The notes below the pieces were generated by a model. The model did not search any database. It was given only the letters and a program-made list of their open reading frames with translations, and had not been told where the DNA came from. A DNA stretch of 64,000 nucleotides from Congeria kusceri (Eukaryota > Mollusca > Bivalvia > Myida > Dreissenidae): assembly GCA_027627225.1 (NCBI GenBank), contig CM051025.1, positions 70,902,069-70,966,068 of the forward strand, in the 5' to 3' direction. Below, piece after piece: positions 24,276 through 37,020 of the stretch. Within the stretch, counting starts at the first letter, position 1. Each line of letters begins with the position of its first letter. A program made the translations under genes and the position numbers.

Positions 24276-25363
24276 GTTCTATAAATAGATCCAGGAATTT
24301 CCCTCCATGATTTTCTTGTGCTAGAAAGTGTGTTTATTTAGAGGAATGACTTAGAATTAGAGCAAATGCACAGTCTGATTAAATCAGCTCCTAACATAAT
24401 CTCAAAATACTCAGTAGAATTTTACATTCGAAAAATCGTGCAGGTTAGTCAAATTTAGTTCACCGCACACTAAATTTGCATATAGCATGTAGGATGAACT
24501 CGTTCTTTTGTTTGTAAAGGTCAGTTTCTTTGGTACACTATACATCATGTATATTTTAGCAACTTTCCACGATGCCCATCCCATAGGCATTTCACAAACG
24601 TCACGTGATGTCTGACATGCTTGGCATGTGTGTCAATCTTGTGTGTCGTTTCTGAATTTAGCGCTGTCGAATGTGGAAGCCTACCGCGCAATAAGTAGCG
24701 TGCGCATAAATTGAAACTAAATTTCGATATACTGCACGCTACTTATTGCATGATAAGCTTGCATATTGGGCTCCGCCCACCAGTTTCTGTTCTAGTATCA
24801 AAGTTATTGAATACCGCAAAACAAAGAAAACTCTCTGAAATATGGTATAAAGTAACATATACAATTTCCTAAACCACATTTTACGTTTACATTTGGATCA
24901 TTATGAAACAAATGCAAATTTTGTTATATCAATGCCATAACCCGGTGAGGTTTCATTTTTAAAACGTATTTGGCTGTAAAATTTTCGATTTTCAGCCGCT
25001 TGTACACGCGTACGTGCGTATGCCTGGGCACACCCCTTCTTTACATGTAAGTATGGATACAAATCTATTGACATACTAAATATTCTAACACGACACGCGC
25101 CAACGTTCATATAAACAAAGAAGAAAATCAACTATGGGCTTATATGCAATAACATACGGACTGCACGTGCCACCAGGCAATGGTGCCGATATTTTCCCCC
25201 ATGTGTTTATAAAAAAAAATGCCGCGTCCAAATACAACGATCCGTCATCCAATGTGTAACATTGACAATATTTCCTGAGTTTGTACCGTCTGCCACATAT
25301 TTTCAGACCCGATTAACTCCATCACGAGCACAATAAATAAATCCATGACAAGGCGTACAAAAA

Positions 25364-25692
25364 TATGTTTGTTTCAGGTTACTTGCCCAAAAAAATTAGT
25401 TTAGATAGATCGGGATTTATTTTTATTTATTTTTTATTTTGAAAATGGTCAACTTGAAGATTCTAAAACTGAACATATATTCAAAACATATCAGTAATAT
25501 CCTAAAACTGAAGATATATTCAATCCTAATATCCTTTATAGGTGGATGCTGTCAAAACAAAACACTTATTTATCCAAAAACACTTAATTATAAAAAAAGG
25601 TAAATGAAACAAACAAAAAATATCTCAATAAAATGTTCTAGGGTCGGGACATTTTTTTAGGGTAGGTCGGGTAACCTGAAACAAACATAATT
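25364..25692. mobile_element. MITE with TATGTTTGTTTCAGGTTA inverted ends, copy 1
   Basis: Left end 'tatgtttgtttcaggtta', right end 'taacctgaaacaaacata': an 18-bp perfect inverted repeat. The interior shares 'atggtcaa.ttgaagattc' and 'atatcaGTAATATCCT'-like text with the copy at 40799-41073. Non-coding. Confidence 0.8.
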
Positions 25693-25827
25693 GTTTACGC
25701 CCAAGTGTCAACATTTATGTTAGTAAAGGCCTAACTGTCCGTTACACTTTTGAGCCAATGGCTCCAGACTTAGAACGAACAACAGGTCTCAATAAATTCC
25801 CAGTCCCGGCGCATGTGAGGTTGGTTG

Positions 25828-26090
25828 GTGGTCACCATACCGGACAGGTGGGGTTTCCTCCGGATACTCCGGTTTCCCCCCACAGCACAAGACCAAAATT
25901 AAAATATCTTTCAGTAAAAATAAAAAGCTGGAAATTGCAGCTATGATTCAAAATTCGTCCCAACTTTAGTGAGTCTCCAGTAAGTTAATTAGGTAGGAGT
26001 GCTGGGACACAATCCGGGTCCTCACATAATGCAGCCTCAGGCGCGGAAGGACCTCATACACTTCGAAATACACATACACACAGTCTCAAA
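25828..26090 (+). repeat. Dispersed repeat, second copy of 14641-14812
   Basis: Contains 'accggacaggtggggtttcc', 'gtaggagtgctgggacacaa' and then 'gcgcggaaggacctcataca', which also matches about 18684-18735. SINE-like, boundaries approximate. Confidence 0.55.
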
Positions 26091-27150
26091 TAACGCGAGA
26101 GGCCGAACCTTGATCGAATTCAGTATATGCACAGGAAATGTGCACACTTAAAGTGTATACATGAAATTCTGCTAAATGTTCACTAATTATCAATTTATTA
26201 TTAATAACTATGTACTTAATTGTAATTGGAATAATTAATTTATATGTAGTTGTAAATATATTACATACCAAAAATTTGAACTTAGTGAAAATATTTTAAG
26301 ATAAACTTAAGATGCTTCTAGAATGTAGCCCCAGGCTGTTAATTTGGTACATACATTATTTTATGTAGCTGTACTAACACACGTTAGATCTATTTTATTT
26401 CCTAGCAACGTATCAAATGAACGCTATTAAACACGATGGGCACGAAGCGGTGTACATGAACTATATAAAATGAACGTGTTCGATTTTGCTATGGAAACGG
26501 CAATGAAGATAATAACAACGCATAGACATTTGTTTTTCTACTGAATACGGACATCAGAATCATATTGTAATTAATATATAATGCGAACCAAAAGGCTAAT
26601 AAAACATGTATTATTATTTTATAAAATTAAGATATACACAGATAAAGTAATTGTTATTGGTGAAATACTTTTTTACGCGATACGTTATTACTATCTACAA
26701 TGGCTAAACTATATTAGTACACGTATTTTGCAAATTTAATTTATCCTTAATAACAAAATTGGGAGTTTTATATAGAGATACGCCTTATATAAAAAAAAAC
26801 ACTCTGTCTACGCGTCATCTATATATTCATATTAAGGACGTTATCTATTCATATTTCATGTGGATAGATTTTCATATTTTCTTATATATATCTTGAAAGA
26901 TTAATGCATTAGTTCAAATAATATGGCATTATGTAGATTTATTGTTACAATTACAATGTAACAACCGTGAACTACCCCGGTAAGCTAAACCAGCTAAATC
27001 ACACGGTTTATTCTTTCACTTATGTAAAACAACTCTTAAAATACTGTTTGGTATATATTTAATTGTGCAATTCACATTTATTTGTAAGTGCGTGCATACT
27101 ACTTGCAGTAGGCGACCCACGCCCGTGCAGGCAAAATCGATAGACGCATC

Positions 27151-29519
27151 AACAAGAAATGTATTTTAAAAAAGACAATCGGCGTTGACATTAATAATGA
27201 GATATCATTTTACCCTAAACATAATAGAAGAGGGCCAAGATGATCGGTTACGTGGCTTCTCGGACCCCAGATTTTTCGGTACCCACCTAGACAAGGCGAC
27301 TTCTAGGACCCCAGATTTTTTTAGCACCATAAGAAAACTTCTCATATCCCAAAATTAATGTGTGATTAATTCAATAATTATTAATATTTGTACCGTGAAT
27401 AAACCCATCATAACGCCCCATGTTTTCACCACTTTTGGATGAAGTTTTTGATGTAAATTAAATGTTAAAATTTTAAAATTTGCATTTATTTTAAATAAAT
27501 TGATATGCTCAAATGATTGTCAAATGCATCATAAGTGAGATGCTTGTAATATTAGTTTTATTTACATCTTAAGTTAACAGGCCGTTAGCTTAACCGGCCG
27601 TTAAAGTTTTGAGCAACTGGGCCCTGGACGCTAATTGATGCATGTATATTATAACAGCTATACACCGGCAGCTAAACGCGCGCTAGTTTTAGAATGATCG
27701 TGAGTGTGTTGAACTCGCTAAAATCAAGTGTTTATTTATTGAGCGTGCCGCTAGGCTAAACAAAACAGTGGATTAATTCTGAGAACGAATATAATATTCT
27801 GATCTTGACATACAATGAGAAAATATGTTCATAATTATGTTCAGTTCTAGAGAGTATGTCGAAGATATGATTATAACTTTATTTTAACTGCTTATGTAAA
27901 CAATCATGTACATTTTAATACCTAAATGTATGCAACAGTTGTTGGTATACATTAAACCATTGTTGTAAGTTTGCATTCCCTAAAAATAGAAAATTTGCCG
28001 AATTCTATTGGCATTCAATTTTCCCGCTGCATAATTATCGCAAGAAATCTAGGTCAAAAGTGATCTTAGACAGCTACGCCTAAAAAAGAAAGCCGATGTG
28101 CATTTGACTACACTGCGCTACGCAGTGCTATCACGCACGTGCGTTTTTCGGCGTAGCTGTCTAAGATCACTTTTGACCCAGATTTTTTTGCGATAATTAT
28201 GCAGCGGGGAAATTGAATGCCAATAGAATTGAGCAAATTTTATAATTCTAGGGAATGCAAACTTCAAACAATGGTTTAACGTATACCAATAACTATTGCA
28301 TACTTTTGGGGATTAAAAATTTACATAATTGTTTACATAAGCGGTTAAAATGAAGTTATAAACATATCCTCAACATATACTCTAGAACTGAGGCTAATTA
28401 TGAACGTATTTTCTCTTTGTATGCCATAAGCAGAATGCTATATTCATTCACGTAACGAAATAAATATTTTGTTTAGCCTACATTTATGTAAGCGGTTCGC
28501 TCTATAAATCTCATTCACAGTGTTGCCGTTCCATGTAGCCCATTGATTCTTGCGAGTTCATCACATTCCAGAAACACTAGTGTCATTCTAAAAACAGCGC
28601 GAGTAGCTAGCAACCGTTGTATAGCTGTGTTAATATACTCGTACATGCATCAATAATAGCTTTCAGAGAATCATAAACCTAATAATTTCAAAAATGGGGA
28701 ATTTATATTTATAAACTTACTGTTAATTTGACATAAAAATGTGGTTACGATTTAAATTACGATTTATTAACGATTATTTATAATTGAATAATTGCATCTT
28801 TCTATCAACTTCTCCAGTAGATGTTATTTAATCTATAAAAAGATGCTACATTTTCTATAGATAAAATGTTATGAAAGACGATTCGGAATACGTCGATTTA
28901 AAAATCGTCATAGTCTAATGAATTTTTATTTTATCAAAAATAAAGTCTTAACATTTTAAAAGTCGCTGAATGTTCCCTGACTATTGCTTTTTATTGGGAT
29001 ACACAGTATAAATGCTTATTTGACTTCAATTCGTCATAATATTAGATAACTAATGGTGTATTACCGGTACTATAAATAACTATATAGACCCGTCTGATAC
29101 ATAATAATTTTAATTCATTTCCTAAATTATTTTCTTACATTGTTAATTTGTTAAATTGGCTTGACAAATTCAGATAACAATTATGTTAACCTAAATTATT
29201 TTGGTTATTCATATATCTCTGGTGGAAACTTGGAGCTGTATGATTGGTTTATTGACAGCATAGATATTAATGATACTTTTATTTAATTTTTAAATTAATT
29301 AATTTATCTCAAATTAACTTTTGGGTCCGAGAAGTTTTCTTATAGTGTCCGAAAAATCTGGGGTCCAATAAGTCTCCTAATATTGGTGGGGACCAAAAAA
29401 TCTGGGGTCTGAGAAGTCACGTAACCGATCATCTTGGCCGTCTGTTTAGGTAATTTTTGAATGACATCTCAATATTAATTTCAACGCCGATTGTCTTTTT
29501 TTAAAGACATTTCTTGTTT
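27151..29519. repeat. 2.4-kb foldback with nested giant palindrome
   Basis: Outer arms: 'aacaagaaatgt' at 27151 with 'gacaatcggcgttga', inverted at 29480-29519, and 'gatcggttacgtggcttctc' at 27242 inverted near 29417-29436. Inner arms: about 27630-28080 against 28137-28655, for example 'aaaagtgatcttagacagct' (28054) and 'agctgtctaagatcactttt' (28155), with a loop of about 60 bp. Arms show small indels. No open frame. A transcript through it would form a very long hairpin. Confidence 0.85.
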
Positions 29520-31732
29520 GATCTACTTACTGGTGAAGACAGTCAATAACGACAGAAACCTGTCAGAAACGACAGTGTCTTTCGTTACGTCAGATCATTA
29601 CGTGATGTTCTTTCCACATGGATGGCATTGTTTTCTATCACGATTTTAGAAGCGTATTTTATTGGAAAGCATCTTCCAACATCAATGCATTTACCCTTAT
29701 AAACATCGAAACATTAAAACCTTTCAACATACACCAGAAGGTTTGACCGTCATATTTGTTAATGATGACATGCATTGGAAACTCTTTGCCTCACGATGCT
29801 AAATAACTAAATTGGCACCGATTTTTTTCCACATCTATACATCAATGACAAACGATTGTAACACACGAACATATACGTGTGTTATTTATACATGTATTTG
29901 CGGATTTATTATCAGGACATTCGTTACTGACAACAAACGTTCTTTAAAGTTCGGTTGATGACCATAACCTCCTGTAATGGTGCAAGACTGGCATACTCTG
30001 AACATCGAACATGTCGAAGTGGACATTAGGAAGTTAATCCTTTCCTCAAAAAATTATTCAGTGAATACAATTTTTGACTGCCAGACAGACAGGCGGACAA
30101 CAGGATGGGAAGGAACTGGACAATCAGGTTATCTCACCGCACATACTAATACCTCTTGATGTTAAACTTAAAATTTTTATGGGAGCAGGAAGCATGGTTA
30201 ACTTATACTTTACAGTTGCCGTGATGTAAACATAACATAAAGCAGTGTTACATTTATAAACACCTGACGATCCAAGGAGAGATTGTCGTGAAATATGTGA
30301 GGAAAGATGGCATGTACATCTTAGAAAAAAGGTTCTGTATTACTTATATATGTACTAGTAGCGTGTTTGTTGTTTGAGAAATGTTAGTAGTATATGCGTC
30401 TCTACGACGACAACAACAACAGCAAAAACGACGACAACAACATCAACGGCAACAACAACAACAACAATGACAACAACAACACCCGCATATACTACTGATG
30501 TTTCATTCATTCAACACACGTGGTCATACCGTTTATTTCAGATCTTTTAGATTCGATTAAAGTGACTGAAAAGCATTCAAGGTTTTACTAATTGGAAAGA
30601 CTCTAGATCTCCCGTGAATAAGCCTTCATTATAAAAGATTACAGAAAAAAATTCGGGTTCTTGTAAAAGTGCATACATAAATAATAAACTATGTGCGGCG
30701 TGTCGTGGGAAACCCGGGCTTAATGCTTGTGCGTAAAGTGTCGTCCTGGATTAGCCTGTGCAATCCGTACAGGCTAATCCAGGACGACACTTTCTTTTTT
30801 TTATGGGTTTTGCTGTTTCAAAGAAGTCAAGTAAACATACATCCACTGCAGGCGGACGACACTTTACGCACATGCATTAAGCCCGGGCTTCCCACGACAC
30901 GCCTCATATTTATTCGGTATGTTTTTAATATTCAAATATAATCATGGTTAATAAAGAACATAAATATAGTGTTTTTACCATTTTGGATAACATTTATTCA
31001 TATATTGCCTCGCAACGTATTATAATGCTCACAATAGAACATTACATAACTGGCAAAAACCAAAAAATGTCCCCGCGCACACACAAGTCAAAAAGCTTTA
31101 AAAGGAGCTATATCCGAATACACTTCCTAAGGACACCAGCAGATTTATTTCAAAGAGTAAAAAGTTGTTTACTTTTTCTCTAAAGATGATTACGTGTACG
31201 TTAATGCAATGTCAGGATTATTATTCATACTATTTATGTCTGCCTCGTGCTTAACGTGTTCACAACTTTAGTCTGTTTTATTTTACAGAATACGTTTCTA
31301 GAACAACATTTGAATATGTTCAATCTCATTATGAAAAATTCAACCTTCGTAAGAGAATACGTGACAATAATAATACACTTACTTCGAGCTCCGCTATTGC
31401 ACTATGTTTCGTCACATTAGAATACGGCATTTTCGATTCCGATCCACGAAAATATACACTATAAACTTAAATATCTTCGTAAAAAATCACTTTACCATGA
31501 AATATATAATACCAATTTTCCACTGTCTTTCATTTTATTAATATCATTCAACACACGATGATTATATATATCACTTTCTCCATACAGGTACATTTTATTT
31601 CCATAGTAACCCTCGCGAAGCCGATGCTTCGGATAATAAACCGATGCAACAGGCGGTAACTGTTTGTGATTCCTTTCAGAAATATAAATGACAATTGATG
31701 TGGTATCATGGAAAAGCTTGTGTATCTCGTTT
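29520..31732. other. Intergenic, repeats only
   Basis: Contains an (ACA/ACG)n-rich stretch at about 30410-30482 and a palindromic MITE copy (30694-30906). No gene recognised. Confidence 0.6.
30694..30906. mobile_element. Palindromic MITE-like dispersed repeat, copy 2
   Basis: 'tgcggcgtgtcgtgggaaac' at the left and 'cccacgacacgcctca' at the right, with the internal perfect hairpin 'gtcctggattagcctgtgca' / 'tacaggctaatccaggacga'. Confidence 0.8.
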
Positions 31733-32246
31733 GTTAGAGTGTTGGCGCAAGCCAACATGAGTTAGTAGGTGTATTTCTGAAATCGGTATTTAGGGAACTA
31801 CTTCTTTACTTTGCATGCTACAAGTCAGTAAATCGATAAATTACTGCGCTTCGCTCGCTGAGCAGTGAGGCTACCCGTTATCGATGCTACTTTCTATGAA
31901 TAGATGACAAGAAATAGATCCGACTAAAATACTAATAAACAATAATAATAATCCATTCAGTCCACATCTACAAGTGATTGAATTAGACGTGCACTATATT
32001 AGTTTTAATTTGCAAAAAACAGTGGGCTGGATATCCATCTTCAATTAAGTCAAATACCACCTTATACCAATATATTTTATGGGGAGCGTATAGTTATGAG
32101 TTTCGAGTTTTTTTGTAGAAATGATATAACAGACAGGTGACTTACTTCAATAAATGTTCCTTACGATAAAAAATACTCTCGTAATTCATTTGCTCTTAGT
32201 TTCTTTTCTCGCCAACAGTCTTTCTACGCTGTCAGCGTTTTGATTG
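31733..32246 (+). mobile_element. GACTGTTGGCG element, shortened copy
   Basis: 'tagagtgttggcgcaagcca' to 'cgccaacagtctttctacgc'. About 510 bp, so internally deleted relative to the ~860-bp copies. Confidence 0.65.
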
Positions 32247-32639
32247 ATTTCGTGCTGATGAACAGAAATGTTTTCTTGGGAATATATAGGCGTCCGCAAT
32301 GGGAGTACGTATGAAGTTGATATTGCTAGAAATCCATAACATTCAATTGAATGTGTAATGGAGAAATACATAGAAGTTACTGTACACAGTTTAAAACGTG
32401 TATGTTCGATCTTACAACAGATATAGTGGCATAAATACAATTAACCAAATAAAGTTAAAAAACAACAACATATGTTTGTTTTTAAAATGGAATAAAAGTT
32501 AAAAACAACCATACCTTTTAAACGCACAATGAGCTAGATTTTATCACCAAATAGTTTTTGTTTGTACATACGGAAACTCAAATACATGTATATACGTTGA
32601 AGTGTATTAAAGTGTTTCCTTCTTCATTTTTATATTGTT

Positions 32640-33502
32640 TTTAGACTGTTGGCGGAAGCCAACGGTCTGGTCTGTTGAGAGAGAGAATTTCGAAAATAGG
32701 TATCGCGGAAAATTACTCCTTTTCTGTGCAGGCTATTAGTCAGTAAATCGAAACCAGAATGGGTCCTTCTTCTAAATAACAAAATTTCCCACTCGTTTTC
32801 TTACATTTGAATTATTTAAGATAATGTATGTAATATGCTTTATAATGTGTAAAAATGTCAATTTATAAGAAAATAACTTTAAACTAATGACATCCCTAAT
32901 TTTGCTATTTACTTTCTATGTAACCGAAATATTTACCGGAGTGTCCTGGAATAAGGCCACCAAATTAATGCGCTACATCGATTATTTTTGACTCTTTGCG
33001 AAAGTGTTTGTTTAGGCTACCAATTCTCATTCTGAATATTTTGACAACAAATTACTGTAATTGATTAATTTTAAACTGTACTATGGACAATCGAGAGCTT
33101 TCATCGTCTGATCTATTTTGACTCAGTAGGCTGCGAACAAAGACATATAAATAAACATGTTTATTTATAGATATTTGGCTAAGAAGAACTAACAATCGGT
33201 GCGCCTAATTACTACGCTTTATCGGTTATTCTGGCCCTTGGAGATTGACTTGTGAACTGGCATGTATATAATTCCGTGTGCATAAGATAATTAGCTCGAA
33301 CACAATTAATTTTCGTTACTTACAAATTAGTTTTCATTAAGATGTCGAATACTATTGAATAAGAAGCCAAATTATAAAGTTTAAAGGTGGGACATAGAAC
33401 TTCTTTCAAACAAATGTTCTTTTAGCAAAAATGCACTCATAATTCACATGCTTTTAGTTTCTTTTGTCGCCATCAGTCTTTCTAGGCTGTCAGCGTTTTG
33501 AT
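32640..33502 (+). mobile_element. GACTGTTGGCG element, tandem copy A
   Basis: Starts 'tagactgttggcggaagcca' and ends 'gtcagcgttttgatt'. Internal blocks such as 'gcaggctattagtcagtaaa' and 'ccggagtgtcctggaataag' match 3179-4036. It runs directly into copy B. Confidence 0.8.
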
Positions 33503-34305
33503 TTAGACTGTTGGCGGAAGCCAACGGTCTTTTGAGATGGTAATTTCCAAAACAGGTATCGCGGACAACTACTTCTTTTTTTGCAGGCTACGAGTCAGTA
33601 ATCAAAACCTGAAAGGGTCATTCTTTTAAACAGCAAAAATTCAAGAATGTTTTCTTACATTTTAATTATTTAAGAAAATGCATGTCATGTGTATTATAAT
33701 GTGGAAATCATGTGATTTATTACCAAAAAAAGTCAATTTATTAACAATTTTACGTCCAATTAATGGCACCCCTATGTTCACTATTTGATTTAATGTAACC
33801 GAAATATTCCACTGAGACCACTTAATTAATGCGCTACATCGGTTATCTTTGACTCATTGTAAAAGTGTTATTTCTTGTTACCGATTCTTATTCTGAATAT
33901 TTTGAAAACAAATTACTGCAATGTATTATTTTTAAACTGTGGTATGGACAATCGAGAGCACGCATCGTATGACCTACTTTCGACTCAGTAGGCTACGAAT
34001 CACTAACAATCTATGCTCCTAACTACCACGCTTTATCGTTTATTCTGCATGGCTCGTTGCAGACTGACTTGTTAACTGGCATATAATTCCGTTTGCATTA
34101 GATAATTAGCTTGAAAAATATTTGTTCGTTACTAACGAGTAAATTTTTATTATGATGTCGTATACTATTGAACACGAATACTATCAAGTTTAAAGGTGGA
34201 AAATTGAACTTCATTCGAACAAATGTTTCCTTTTTAGCAAAAATGCACTCTTAATTCGCATGCTTTTAATTTCTTTTGTCGCCAACAGTCAGAGTATGTC
34301 AGCGT
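33503..34305 (+). mobile_element. GACTGTTGGCG element, tandem copy B
   Basis: Head-to-tail with copy A: 'tagactgttggcggaagcca' begins immediately after 'cagcgttttgatt'. Ends 'cgccaacagtcagagtatgt'. Head-to-tail arrangement suggests either tandem duplication or insertion into its own end. Confidence 0.8.
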
Positions 34306-35397
34306 TTTGATTTTTTGTTTGTTTATATATTATATATTATATTTGCAAATAATTGATATTAAAGATCGTACATATGCATTTTAAAGCATTGTGGTTTACC
34401 TCGTGAAATGAGTGAAAACCAGCGCATCCTCTTTATCTCTGTCCTTACTACAGATATTCAGTTGAAACTTAATACATGTCTTCGAGGTCATTATGAAAGG
34501 TCACTGACTAAGGCCCATAACTATGACAAACCCGTATAAATAGCCCAGCACGCTGTCCTGAGATCTTGTTGAACTTACCTCAGAACAATCTAGACAAGAT
34601 AGGACGAACTATGAAATGCCTGTCACAGAATTAGTCCCCAGAAGCTCAACAAGCTATTTGTGCCGTGTTGAGGTAAAACAAAAACAACAAACGAAAAGCA
34701 GATATCACAACCATGATACTGGAGATGTCAAAACTATTTATATGTGTCTAAATACTTGTTAGTAACTCTATACTAAAAAAATACGATTTTATAGTAAATT
34801 ACCCATTTGATTCGATTGTATCACTCTAGATGTATGTATGCAGAGGCCCTTAAAATGCGTTAAAGCCCTCGTGCTACGCATTTGGGCTTTAACCCATTTA
34901 TCGGGACTCTGCGGACGTTAACAACCTCAACAAGGTTTATTGTCCCTATATTTGTACTTGTATAATGATATGTACCACATGTTACGCCGCCACTAAACAT
35001 TTATCAAAAAATAAGAACGGACTAGCCGTCTCCGTCTCTGTTGGTTATAAACATTACTCTTCAGCCAATTACGCCATGCCGCGATGCCGGTCCTTATATT
35101 CTGATTGCATTTGTCAAATGCGTTGAAACGTGCATACAAAATAGTTACAACATATATATGGCTGACATATTGTAAATAATAGCATTATATAATATATAGT
35201 TTTATATAATGGTCTGATACTTTTTATTATATTGTTATTGGGTATAACGTATAACAATATTTTACTTGCGTCATTATGTTAGCATGACAAATTAAATATT
35301 CGGCAAACAAGCCAATACATTCAGGATGTACATTTTATTGCTTAACAGGATATCAGCTAATGACTACAATTAGAACAAAACACATTCTATTCTTATG
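34306..35397. other. Intergenic, nothing recognised
   Basis: AT-rich. A short near-palindrome 'ccttaaaatgcgttaaagcc' / 'gggctttaacccatttatcg' at about 34850-34900 is the only structure noticed. Confidence 0.5.
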
Positions 35398-35552
35398 TAC
35401 CTATTAATATTCCCCCGAGGCGGGGTGCGGCTGGCATATACTGGGCTTTAGACTGAAATTTGACACGTCGAATGATTCTGGGTCCCGGGAAATAGACTTT
35501 AGTCGTATTTTAGACTCCGGTTATATTGGCCCCTCGAGCCATTTAATACATC

Positions 35553-36505
35553 AACAAGAGATGTTTGTAAAACATGTATGCCCCCGACTTGCAGCCAAGT
35601 TGTGCATATGTGCAATTGTTAAGAATTTTTTTTAAATATGCAATCCCAAGCGAGGTCTCGATATATGGTATCTATGTATGACGTTTCATTACAATATCTC
35701 GATGCGTTCTCAAGTTATTGAGCGGAAACCGTTTTTCTATTTTTAGTAATGGTAACCTTAACCTTGACCCCACCCACCCCATATGAAATCCCAAGAGAGA
35801 TCGCAATAAAAGGTATCTATGTATGAAGTTTCATAAAAATATATCGATGCGTTCTCATGTTATTGAGCGGAAACCGTTTTTCTATTTTTATCAACAGTTA
35901 CCTTGATCCCACCCAACTCATATGCAATCCCAAGCGATGTCTCGATATAAGGTATCTATGTATGAAGTTTCATTAAAATATCTCAATGCTTGTCAAGTTA
36001 TTGAGTGAAAAGCGTTTATATATTTTTAGTAACGGTGACCTTGACCTTGACCCCACCCACCACATATGCAATCCCAAGATAGGTCTTTATATAAGATATC
36101 TATGTATGACGTTTCATTAAAATATCTCTATGCGTTCTCAAGTTATTAAGCGGAAACTGTTTTTCTATTTTTAGTAACGGTGACCTTGACCTTGACCCCA
36201 CCCACCCCATATGCAATTCCAAGCGAGGTCTCGGCATAAGGTATCTATGTACAAAGTTTCATTAAAATATCTCTATGCGTTCTCAAGTTATTGAGCGGAA
36301 ACCGTTCTTCTATGTTTAGCAACGGTGACCTTGACCTTTGACCTGTTGACCTCAAAATGTATAGGCGTCTTCCTTTCCTCCAAAGTAACCAGCATACCAA
36401 CTTTCATGATCGTAGGTCAAAGCGTTCTCTAGATATCGTGCGGAAACGAACTGGTCTACGGACAGACCGACCACCCGACCGACCGACCGACCGGCATAAT
36501 TAAGC
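35553..36505 (+). mobile_element. AACAAGAG-headed element with ~146-bp internal tandem repeats
   Basis: Starts AACAAGAG then a small hairpin (ATGTTT/AAACAT). Five tandem units each contain 'gcaatcccaagcgaggtctc', 'aaggtatctatgtatgaagt', 'ttattgagcggaaaccgttt' and 'gtgaccttgaccttgacccc'. It ends in 'gaccgaccgaccgaccggca'. It is nested in a poly-C MITE, which fixes both ends. Non-coding. Confidence 0.8.
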
Positions 36506-36594
36506 GTCTCCCACTGAGAGGATTTCGACAGAAATGTTGGGCTCTAGGGCGGGGAATTAGACCCCAAAAATAAAATTAGTCAAATTCCCCTGGG

Positions 36595-36603
36595 TCACCC
36601 CGA

Positions 36604-36633
<30 letters not shown>
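36595..36633. repeat. Poly-C/(CA)n tract
   Basis: Run of C followed by CA repeats within the split MITE. Confidence 0.9.
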
Positions 36634-36634
<1 letters not shown>

Positions 36635-36811
36635 CTGGGGGAAAAATTGATATGTGCATAATTACTGAAATCCATGCATATATCGACTTTTTGGATCACT
36701 TTATCAATAACTTTAACTACAATTTGAATACAGCCACATTGTTCAACTCATTAAACACAACAAACTACAAAAATTAATTCTTATCAACTACATGTGGTTA
36801 AAGTCATAATT

Positions 36812-37020
36812 TTAAGAATAGAATCCCCATAAAAACATCCCGATAAGCATTAGGACAACGGCGTTGAGGTTCACGAAAAATTTCCAACGTGGCTCCTCCT
36901 CGATTGACGTCAGTAACTTCTGCTGCTCCTGCTTTTCTTCTTCCGTTACCGTCTGCATGGCGTGCGGCGACTCGTAGCCGCAGACGACATATAAGACGCG
37001 GCGCCAAGTTGGGAGTGGTC
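36812..37020 (-). CDS. SLC5 exon 15 (residues 586-654 and stop)
   Basis: Acceptor TTTACCAAG|GA (weak polypyrimidine tract, but the only one giving phase 1 and family-like sequence). Encodes [20 protein letters not shown], an [11 protein letters not shown] charged segment, [20 protein letters not shown] and MFLWGFYS then TAA at 36814-36812: the final SGLT helix. No clear polyadenylation signal was seen downstream. Confidence 0.92.

Larger units (their letters stand above)
24276..27150. other. Intergenic region upstream of TRPC
   Basis: Upstream side of the TRPC start. No promoter element could be recognised. It contains an imperfect inverted repeat at about 24695-24755 ('caataagtagcgtgcg' and 'tgcacgctacttattg'), the TTGTTTCAGG MITE and a SINE-like repeat. 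26100-27150 shows nothing. Confidence 0.55.
35398..36663 (-). mobile_element. Poly-C MITE, copy 3, split by a nested insertion
   Basis: In reverse orientation relative to the other copies. Left piece 35398-35552 ('tacctattaatattccccc' to 'ccatttaatacatc'), right piece about 36506-36663 ('tctcccactgagag' to 'ttgatatgtgcata'). The pieces would be adjacent in an intact copy, so the intervening DNA is a later insertion. Confidence 0.75.

Noticed and set aside
24640..24780. Possible MITE around 'caataagtagcgtgcg' inverted repeat
   Set aside because: Only about 16-20 bp pair, no target duplication and no second copy seen.
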